Assembly (NCBI GenBank): GCA_002686445.1
Contig: NZCO01000011.1
Coordinates: forward strand, 25,821-33,132
Length of the DNA stretch: 7,312 nucleotides
Direction: 5' to 3'
DNA from: a bacterium
GTDB lineage: Bacteria; Patescibacteriota; Andersenbacteria; UBA10190
The stretch's first letter is position 1. Every line of letters begins with the position of its first letter. Shown here piece after piece: positions 1-5,606 of this stretch. Below the pieces are notes generated by a model. That model saw nothing but the letters and a program-made list of their open reading frames with translations. It had not been told where the DNA came from and made no database searches. Made by a program: the position numbers and the translations under genes.

Positions 1-171
1 ACCGGCATGTATCACACCAATTTTCCACTCACCGATGTGGCGGTCTATCACGAAAGCCGGCCCGGCCCCTTTGTGTCTGGTGACAGCGTGTTCGCCCCCT
101 GGGGGCCGGACGGGGAGGATGAAGAGGCGGCGCGGAAATTCGTGGCGGCGCTGGCGGAGATGTTGCCGTGA
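1..171 (+). CDS. 3' end of an unidentified gene (last 56 codons)
   Basis: The first frame is open from the window edge to TGA at 169-171 and gives 56 residues ending in ...AALAEMLP. By hand count 43 of the 56 codons end in G or C, as expected for a real gene in a GC-rich genome, and the stop overlaps the next gene's GTG in a GTGA junction, which is typical of an operon. The fragment has an aromatic and proline-rich stretch (TNFPLTDVAVYHE, then FAPWGPDGED) followed by a short amphipathic C-terminal helix. I do not recognise the family. Position suggests a role in the same glycan pathway as the methyltransferase, but nothing in the fragment shows this. The true start lies upstream of the window. 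Confidence 0.65.
   Translation, partial: TGMYHTNFPLTDVAVYHESRPGPFVSGDSVFAPWGPDGEDEEAARKFVAALAEMLP
155..160 (+). promoter_or_regulatory. Ribosome binding site for the methyltransferase gene
   Basis: GCGGAG sits inside the end of the upstream gene, with seven bases between its last G and the GTG at 168. This, with the GTGA stop/start overlap at 168-171, supports GTG 168 as the start and implies translational coupling to the upstream gene. Confidence 0.55.
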
Positions 172-1409
172 CGCAGGAGAACAATAAAGAAGTGACGAAA
201 ACCTGCCGCCTATGTGGAAGCGGAAATCTGCAGCAGATGATCGATCTCGGCCCCATGCCCATTGCCCACCGGCTGGCTGTGAGGGTGGATGAAGAAACGC
301 CACTTTATCCCTTTGGCGTGTCTTTTTGCCCCGGCTGCGGTCTCCCCCAGATCACCGATCCCATTGATCCGAAAATTCTCTATGGTGAGTACAATTACTG
401 TTTCAGCGAATGGAAGCCGCAACCCCATATAACCGACGAGATCGACGTCATCAAGGCGGCTATAGATGGCGGCGCCGTGTTCGAGGTGGGGTGTAATGAC
501 GGCATGTTCCTGGCCGCGTTGACGGAGGCGGGGATAACGGATGTTGCTGGGGTGGAGCCCAATCCCTATGCCATGGCACATGCTCGTGAACATGGTCTCG
601 ACGTTTATGAGGGTATGCTGACGCTGGATCTCAGCCGTGAAATCGTGGCTCGGCGGGGGAAGTTCAAGGCGGTGGTGGCACGCCAGGTTCTTGAACATCT
701 ACAGGACATAGGCGGCTTCTTCGATTGCGTGGATGTGCTGTTGGATGACGATGGATATCTTTTCATCGACCTTCCGGACTTCGGCACGGCACTGAAAATG
801 GGAGATGTGTCCATGCTCTGGGAGGAGCATGTGAGCTATTTCACACCGGAAGTAATTACCTCAATGCTGGCGCATTATGGCTATGAGCCGGAGGAAGAGC
901 GGCGCTATAATTTCAGCGGCGGCACCGTGGCGGTTCTTGCAAAACGCACGGGCAAGGCCGGGAACGGCGATGAATTTGCCCGCTCTGCGGCAGCATTGAC
1001 GAAAGATGCCTGGTCGTACCGCGGCAAGACAGACGAATACGGCAAGGCTCTGCGCAACGGAATCGATCGGGCGCGTGAGGCCGGTTTTCGCATTGTTATT
1101 TATGGTGTGGGATGCCGTGCCTGCACTCTCGTCAACGGGCTTTCTCTCGGCCCCCATATTGATTTTGCCGTGGACGACCAGAAAGAACGCCAAGGAAAAT
1201 TCATGCCCGGCTGTTCCCTGGAAATCAGATCATCCGAGGTTCTTGCCAAGGACTCCCGCCCCACTGTGTGTCTGTTGGCCGTCAACAATGAAAACGACGC
1301 CAAGGTGACGGCGCGGGTGGAAGCGTTGTTGGGCGATCAGGCTATGATTATGACGTTACATTCACCGGCGGATATTCACAGGGAACTGGACAGGCTGCCG
1401 CAAGCATGA
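168..1409 (+). CDS. SAM-dependent C-methyltransferase family protein (NDP-sugar type)
   Basis: This 413-residue protein has the three-part layout of the TcaB9/NovU/EvaC family, which methylates a carbon of NDP-keto-sugars using S-adenosylmethionine in the cytoplasm. Seen in the sequence: an N-terminal zinc-knuckle pattern (CRLC at 13-16, CPGC at 54-57); a Rossmann SAM-binding core with motif I VFEVGCNDG at 104-112 and the acidic residue of VEPN at 130; VLEH at 174-177; and EEHVSYFTPE at 219-228, containing the Glu-His pair linked to catalysis in this family. A C-terminal nucleotide-fold domain begins near IVIYGVGCRA (309-318) and includes AVDDQ (334-338). Length is normal for the family. The GTG start leaves ten residues before the zinc site. 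The gene overlaps both neighbours by four bases. The substrate is unknown: many relatives are uncharacterised, and no NDP-sugar dehydratase is in view. A C-methyltransferase role is likely but not proven. Confidence 0.85.
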   Translation: MTQENNKEVTKTCRLCGSGNLQQMIDLGPMPIAHRLAVRVDEETPLYPFGVSFCPGCGLPQITDPIDPKILYGEYNYCFSEWKPQPHITDEIDVIKAAIDGGAVFEVGCNDGMFLAALTEAGITDVAGVEPNPYAMAHAREHGLDVYEGMLTLDLSREIVARRGKFKAVVARQVLEHLQDIGGFFDCVDVLLDDDGYLFIDLPDFGTALKMGDVSMLWEEHVSYFTPEVITSMLAHYGYEPEEERRYNFSGGTVAVLAKRTGKAGNGDEFARSAAALTKDAWSYRGKTDEYGKALRNGIDRAREAGFRIVIYGVGCRACTLVNGLSLGPHIDFAVDDQKERQGKFMPGCSLEIRSSEVLAKDSRPTVCLLAVNNENDAKVTARVEALLGDQAMIMTLHSPADIHRELDRLPQA

Positions 1410-2701
1410 GGAAATTTGCGGTTCAGTTCCTGCTTCGGGGAGGCTCGATGCTTTTCTTGCCGATCAGCATCCTGTGGTGGTTGAGCCAGCTTATTCGCCA
1501 TCTTAATCGTTTGCGGTGTTCTGATGTGGCGATCATAGATCCTCACATGGTCCACTATGGAAATGGCTTGGCTACACAGGATATTGCCCGCCGAATTTTC
1601 TCTGGTCGCAGAGTAATCTATGCCCTTGTTTGGGAGCCGGGCAGCACGCAAAATTTTAAAATTGGTTCCATATGGCCGGATCTTGACGTGATTCTTTTGC
1701 GAAAGCCGGCCATTTCTTTTTCCGCCTTCGGAAAATTTTTCAGCTTTCCTGGTATTGGAATTCTCACTCCTGTACTGCATTGGGTTACGTCTGTTTTCTT
1801 TTCAACCTTGGTTCCTAAAAGCAGCCTCATGACCATGGGGGAAGTTCGTGATTCCCAACCGATTCCTCCAAATTTGGCGGGGTTTATTCCTGAAGATTAT
1901 GGGGCCACCAAATTGGTGGGCGTATATATAGCGGTTCTGTGGACGGCGATGATGAAATCCAATCAGCAGATACCGAAGCCCACCCTGTCAGGACGGGAGC
2001 GGGAAGCGATTTACGCGCGCCTCAAGGGTATCAGTGGTAGCCGCAAGTTGCGCCTGTGTATGCTGTATAACAGAAGTGTAGATGGTACCGAACGCTCCGG
2101 CTCCCCGGTAGAAAACTATCTGCCGGCGATTAAGCTGCTTATCGATCATGGTTATATGATTCTGCTGATCGCCGATCAGGATCTCAATGAAGATCAAATG
2201 GCGTCGTTCAATGGGTTGGTGGTTGATGCCGGGAGGCTCGGTGTTGATCTTGATCTTTTCCGCCTGTTTGCTCCGACGGAAGCGGATATATGCATTGGTG
2301 ATGCGGGCGCTGGCATGCTGTTGCCGATGATCATGGGAGGTCCGTCTTTGACCCTGAATTTTCACTCCATAGGATATGCCACGCCTTCCACATGGGTTTA
2401 TCCGAAACACGTTGTTGATCGTTCAGGTGCTTATGTTCCCTACCGCCGGGTGATTGAGGAAATTCCATATGGTTTTTACGATACAGAGAAGAAACAACGT
2501 GATGATTGGACTGCCCTGACCAATAGCAGTGAGGATATTCTGGAAGCCACTAAATGTTTTCTCGAATATTTATCCGGGAATGAGTTTTCTGGTGTTGGTG
2601 ATGAGTTTGATCCCTTAATTCCGCAGGCGTCCCTCTTCGCATCCTTTGGCGCCCGTATCTCACCGGCTTTTATCCGGCGTGGTTCGGTGGGTGGATTTTA
2701 G
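1406..2701 (+). CDS. Putative membrane-anchored glycosyltransferase, distant TIGR04372-like (copy A)
   Basis: The protein has 431 residues. A hydrophobic segment at about 14-30, followed by basic residues (RHLNRLR), suggests an N-terminal membrane anchor or monotopic helix with the rest in the cytoplasm. The C-terminal half holds the recognisable part: RLCMLYNRS at 216-224, ENYLPAI at 236-242, a strand GYMILLIAD at 249-257, LFRLFAPTEAD at 284-294, GDAGAGM at 298-304, and ISPAFIR at 418-424. The order (Asn-Tyr-x-Pro-Ala-Ile, strand, then a Gly-rich loop after an acidic strand) resembles TIGR04372 putative glycosyltransferases, which have a GT-B-like second half; this assignment is from memory and is the weakest step. 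The next gene encodes a diverged paralogue. The ATGA overlap with the methyltransferase gene supports ATG 1406, and the N-terminus then matches the paralogue's length. An in-frame ATG at 1448 behind a strong GGGGAGG is an alternative start. A sampled 60 bases (1681-1740) are about 42% GC, lower than the methyltransferase gene. Confidence 0.6.
   Translation: MRKFAVQFLLRGGSMLFLPISILWWLSQLIRHLNRLRCSDVAIIDPHMVHYGNGLATQDIARRIFSGRRVIYALVWEPGSTQNFKIGSIWPDLDVILLRKPAISFSAFGKFFSFPGIGILTPVLHWVTSVFFSTLVPKSSLMTMGEVRDSQPIPPNLAGFIPEDYGATKLVGVYIAVLWTAMMKSNQQIPKPTLSGREREAIYARLKGISGSRKLRLCMLYNRSVDGTERSGSPVENYLPAIKLLIDHGYMILLIADQDLNEDQMASFNGLVVDAGRLGVDLDLFRLFAPTEADICIGDAGAGMLLPMIMGGPSLTLNFHSIGYATPSTWVYPKHVVDRSGAYVPYRRVIEEIPYGFYDTEKKQRDDWTALTNSSEDILEATKCFLEYLSGNEFSGVGDEFDPLIPQASLFASFGARISPAFIRRGSVGGF
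1437..1443 (+). promoter_or_regulatory. Strong internal SD-like site before an alternative ATG (1448)
   Basis: GGGGAGG stands four bases before an in-frame ATG at 1448 (Met15 of copy A). It is a better SD match than anything before ATG 1406. Starting here would remove 14 residues but keep the hydrophobic segment. Alignment with the paralogue and the ATGA overlap favour 1406, so this may be a second start or chance. Confidence 0.3.
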
Positions 2702-2781
2702 GAAAAAACACATTCGATTTCGCGGATATCCATTCTCCATAAGTAAGCCTTTCCTGTAGAGAATCCTTTGCACATATTTTC

Positions 2782-2799
2782 TCATCCCTATGGGGATGA
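2782..2799 (+). other. Stem-loop in the leader of copy B (7-bp stem)
   Basis: TCATCCC and GGGATGA pair perfectly around a four-base TATG loop. No T-run follows on either strand, so it is a poor intrinsic terminator. It may be an operator half-site pair or an mRNA structure in the 190-bp gap between the two glycosyltransferase-like genes. No clear promoter could be placed in the gap. Confidence 0.35.
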
Positions 2800-2807
2800 A
2801 TGAAGAA

Positions 2808-2832
2808 AGCGTTTAGGTTAGCGGCAAACGCT
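2808..2832 (+). other. Second stem-loop in the leader of copy B (7-bp stem)
   Basis: AGCGTTT and AAACGCT are perfect complements separated by 11 bases, nine bases after the first stem-loop. No uridine run follows directly; a T/C-rich stretch lies near 2840-2862. With the first stem-loop this makes the gap structured, which could slow or attenuate transcription or stabilise the downstream message. Confidence 0.3.
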
Positions 2833-2876
2833 GATAGCGATTCCCCCTATTTTCTATTTCAGAAAAATTCCCTCCC

Positions 2877-2884
2877 AAGAAGGA
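2877..2884 (+). promoter_or_regulatory. Ribosome binding site for copy B
   Basis: AAGAAGGA ends seven bases before ATG 2892 and fixes this as the start. Confidence 0.6.
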
Positions 2885-2891
2885 ACTATAC

Positions 2892-4265
2892 ATGCCGATT
2901 TTTTTGCGATTTCTAAAGACTCAGGTGATTCTTTTTGCTGGATGGGGCTTGCTGCTCTTCGGCCTGTTGTTTTTTACCCTGCATTTCCTGTTGGTTCATT
3001 TCGCCAGTCTACGGCGGGCTGAGGTTCTGATCTTGCCTCAGAAGCTCAATTTTGCCGGCACGGTTTGTGCCCCGGACTATGCGCGACACCGCTTTCCCGG
3101 ACAACATCTCGTTTTTGTGACCTTTCGGGAGCCGGCACACAACCCGTACCTGTCCGCCATCTGGCATGACATTGAGGATGTGGAATACATCAATCTGCCG
3201 CGTTTCGTCATCGATTTTAATTTTCGAGGCCGGCGTGCCATCATTCCCCGTCGTCGTGTGTATGACCCCGCGGCGCAGTGGATTTTGGCTCATCTGGCGC
3301 GGTGGCTGGGCCGAAATCCAATTGTGTTGACCTACTCTAAGATTTACACAGATTGGGAACCTCACGAGCTTTACAGCAAGGATCTTGAGGCCATGCTAGC
3401 CCGGCATCCGCCAGACCCCTGGGCAGAACGGTGGCCGAATTATCTGCGCTATTGCATGTATTTCCATCTCCAACGCGAGGTTCCCCTGAGACAGCCATCA
3501 CTTCCCCAATATCTATGTGATGAGGTGGAGCGGGCGCTGGTTCGGGTGCGCGCGGGCCGCGCCGATGTGCGTTTGTGTGGGCTGTACATCAAGAAGAACA
3601 TGGTCGACAGTCCCGACGGTTCAGACCATTTTTTTGATGGGAGCCCCTTAGAGAACTATTTGCCTGCAATCCGCTTTCTGGCATCACGCGGCTATCAGGT
3701 TCTTCTCACCGGAGATCATGCCCTGCCCCGGCAGGTGGCTGAGGAATTAGACGGGATGGTTGTGGATGGCGAAACATTGGGGATTAATCCATGGCTCCAT
3801 AGAATCTACGCAGCCCTGCATACCGATATCTTTGTTGGAGATACAGGCGGCGGCATGATGGTTGCCGGGCTGGTTACTGACCGTTGCGCGCTTGGCCTCA
3901 ATACTTTTGAGTTTATCAGCGCCTTTAACAATCTCTGGATATATTTCAAACACGCCTATGACCACGATGGGATTCATCTCTCCTTTTCGGACATGACCGC
4001 AAAATATGCTTTTTCAAGCGATGTGCCGGGTGCATTCACCATAGAAACCAACTCGGAGGATGAAATTTTGGAGGCGGTGCGTTGTTACGTGGAGGAAATG
4101 GAAAACCCTGGAAGCAGTGAAATTGATCCTGCTTTGGAAGGCCTGTGGCCGTCCTATTCCGGGTTTAAGGTAGCGAACTGCCATATCTCACCGGCTTATG
4201 TGCGCAACTATTATCGAAAAAAGGCGCTTGATTCCGCCTCGCAGCCTCCGGAAAAGGTAATTTGA
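2892..4265 (+). CDS. Putative membrane-anchored glycosyltransferase, distant TIGR04372-like (copy B)
   Basis: This 457-residue protein is a paralogue of the preceding one. A long hydrophobic segment at about 11-37 followed by LRR predicts one N-terminal membrane helix. Motifs shared with copy A, in the same order: LRRAEVLIL at 40-48 (LRCSDVAII in A), an REP element at 79-81 (WEP in A) followed by an AIW element at 89-91 (SIW in A), ENYLPAI at 254-260, MVVDGETLGI at 289-298, GDTGGGM at 316-322, TNSEDEILEA at 386-395 and ISPAYVR at 432-438. It has extra sequence between about 155 and 225 rich in Trp, Tyr and Pro. The conserved Gly-rich loop after an acidic strand fits nucleotide-sugar binding in a GT-B-like fold, but no catalytic residue can be named with confidence. 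Transfer of a sugar to a growing lipid-linked glycan is inferred from context. A good SD fixes the start, and the gene lies 40 bp before the sulfotransferase start, likely in one transcript. Confidence 0.6.
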   Translation: MPIFLRFLKTQVILFAGWGLLLFGLLFFTLHFLLVHFASLRRAEVLILPQKLNFAGTVCAPDYARHRFPGQHLVFVTFREPAHNPYLSAIWHDIEDVEYINLPRFVIDFNFRGRRAIIPRRRVYDPAAQWILAHLARWLGRNPIVLTYSKIYTDWEPHELYSKDLEAMLARHPPDPWAERWPNYLRYCMYFHLQREVPLRQPSLPQYLCDEVERALVRVRAGRADVRLCGLYIKKNMVDSPDGSDHFFDGSPLENYLPAIRFLASRGYQVLLTGDHALPRQVAEELDGMVVDGETLGINPWLHRIYAALHTDIFVGDTGGGMMVAGLVTDRCALGLNTFEFISAFNNLWIYFKHAYDHDGIHLSFSDMTAKYAFSSDVPGAFTIETNSEDEILEAVRCYVEEMENPGSSEIDPALEGLWPSYSGFKVANCHISPAYVRNYYRKKALDSASQPPEKVI

Positions 4266-4291
4266 CCCAACGCCTCGACAAGATGCCTGGT

Positions 4292-4305
4292 AGAGGAGTG
4301 CCTCT
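4292..4305 (+). promoter_or_regulatory. SD of the sulfotransferase gene, enclosed in a small hairpin
   Basis: AGAGGAG (4292-4298) is a near-ideal SD, seven bases before TTG 4306, and fixes this unusual start. The same bases form a perfect hairpin: AGAGG (4292-4296), loop AGTG, CCTCT (4301-4305), ending at the base before the start codon. If folded, it would hide most of the SD. Confidence 0.5.
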
Positions 4306-5409
4306 TTGAACAAGAACAGTTCAGTGGACACGTATTTCGATAAGAAGATCGTTCTGCATGTGGGGCTTCCAAAAGCCGCTTCCGCTTTTATGAGGCGTGC
4401 GGTATTTCCCAGGCTGGACTCGTCTGAGGTATTTCATTCTCAGACCCATTTCAAAAGCGAAGTTGGAGTGTTCAGCGCTGGTGGGTTCAGAAATACTGAC
4501 GTTAAAACATTCCGGGAAAATTTTAAGCGTAAATTGGAAAACATAGATAAAAAAACAATTCTTCTCAGTGAGTTCAGTTTCTCCGGTAATCCAGCCAATC
4601 CGGGAGAAGATTACGAGAGTTTTCATGAGAGAACGAATTTTCTGAAGGAAGTGTTTCCAAACGCGCAGATCATTTTCATTCTCAGAAATCAGATTGACTG
4701 GCTGGTTTCCATTTATAGGAACATCGTTGAAGTCGGTGAACGCCTTTCCATGGACGAATTTCTGGGATTTGAGGATGGAGAATTCCGTCGCAGGGAATGT
4801 AGAGAGGACCACCATATTGACGGGCTTGGTTTTGACTTTTCCTCTATGTGTGATCACTACGTAGAATTATTTGGTCGGGAAAAGGTGCATATATTTTTTC
4901 AGGAAGACCTGAAAAACGATCCTGATAATTTCATCGAAGAACTGCGGAAAGTTATCGGATGTGATTTTAGTGACAAAATTAGAACAAGGCAGGTGAACAG
5001 AGGTTCTTCGGCTTTTGTGTTGGCGCTTACCCGGTTTAAAAATCGCCTTTTTAAATCACGGGAGGGGCGAAAATCAGCCTTTCGGGAGTTTTTTTTGGTT
5101 GCTCCCATACGGAAATTGAAAAAATACGATATCCACAACAGACCATTTTTAAGTGTGGTTGAAAACATCGAAACCAAACATATACCCGCTGTATTTTTGA
5201 GGAGGGTTTTGATTAAACTATCCGTTTTGTTTTATTGGATTTTATTTACGCAACACATCCTTGACAGGATTATATATATTGACTGGGATATTCTAGGGGA
5301 AGAAAAGAGAAAAAAACTTAAAGAGCATTACGCAAAAGTAAATAAAGGTCTTCTGCCATATTTTAGTAACGACAATATAAAGAAATACTATTTATACAAA
5401 TCTGAGTAG
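4306..5409 (+). CDS. Sulfotransferase family protein (PAPS-dependent type)
   Basis: The family transfers a sulfuryl group from PAPS to a hydroxyl or amino group; here a glycan acceptor is inferred from the neighbours. In the 367-residue protein the N-terminal beta strand and phosphosulfate loop read VLHVGLPKAAS (16-26; Lys23 is the expected PAPS-contacting lysine), close to the usual GLPK(T/A)G(T/S) pattern. The 3'-phosphate site is FILRNQIDWLVSIYR (124-138; Arg127 and Ser135 are the expected contacts). A strand plus helix VHIFFQEDLKNDP follows at 194-206, then VNRGSS at 230-235, and the C-terminal helix KLKEHYAKVNKGLL (337-350) is common in glycan sulfotransferases. A hydrophobic stretch at about 302-316 may touch the membrane. 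The start is TTG with a strong SD. Base composition differs from the outer genes: three hand-counted 60-base lines (from 4501, 5221 and 5281) are 25, 28 and 35% GC, and ATA and AAA codons are common. This suggests separate acquisition. Confidence 0.85.
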   Translation: MNKNSSVDTYFDKKIVLHVGLPKAASAFMRRAVFPRLDSSEVFHSQTHFKSEVGVFSAGGFRNTDVKTFRENFKRKLENIDKKTILLSEFSFSGNPANPGEDYESFHERTNFLKEVFPNAQIIFILRNQIDWLVSIYRNIVEVGERLSMDEFLGFEDGEFRRRECREDHHIDGLGFDFSSMCDHYVELFGREKVHIFFQEDLKNDPDNFIEELRKVIGCDFSDKIRTRQVNRGSSAFVLALTRFKNRLFKSREGRKSAFREFFLVAPIRKLKKYDIHNRPFLSVVENIETKHIPAVFLRRVLIKLSVLFYWILFTQHILDRIIYIDWDILGEEKRKKLKEHYAKVNKGLLPYFSNDNIKKYYLYKSE

Positions 5410-5430
5410 TGATTAATAAAATTACGCCAC

Positions 5431-5455
5431 TCAGGCGGATAGAGTATCCGCTTGA
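5431..5455 (+). terminator. Strong stem-loop after the sulfotransferase gene (possible terminator or 3' stabiliser)
   Basis: Bases 5431-5441 pair with 5445-5455 (11 bp, one G-T wobble) around a GAG loop, 21 bases after the stop codon. The core is GCGGATA/TATCCGC. No T-run follows, so factor-independent termination is doubtful; protection of the mRNA end is as likely. Apart from this stem-loop I see nothing else convincing in 5410-5606. Confidence 0.45.
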
Positions 5456-5606
5456 TAGGCATCGTTCTGACAACGCCGTTCCTATTCACATGATTAAAAA
5501 TAGCGAATATGTCACCAGATTGTGGGTGAAAGCGCTGTCGCTGTAACAATGGATGCTTCTGGCTTTTGACTTTTTACAACATCAACTGATCTCCTCTTAA
5601 ACTTTC

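Noticed and set aside
210..698. A 162-residue open frame on the - strand
   Set aside because: It lies opposite the zinc site and SAM-binding core of the methyltransferase and has no recognisable domain.
1006..1308. A 100-residue + strand open frame inside the methyltransferase gene
   Set aside because: A different frame of a well-supported gene, with no domain features.
4321..4857. A 178-residue open frame on the - strand
   Set aside because: It lies opposite the PAPS-binding half of the sulfotransferase gene; no SD or family features.
5566..5594. TTGACT as a possible -35 box for the exporter gene
   Set aside because: At 17-base spacing the expected -10 position reads ATCTCC, which is not a -10 box.
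5591..5597. CTCCTCT before the exporter is the exact complement of the sulfotransferase SD AGAGGAG
   Set aside because: A seven-base match over 1.3 kb is readily due to chance, and any sequence matching the anti-SD would pair with SDs in general.
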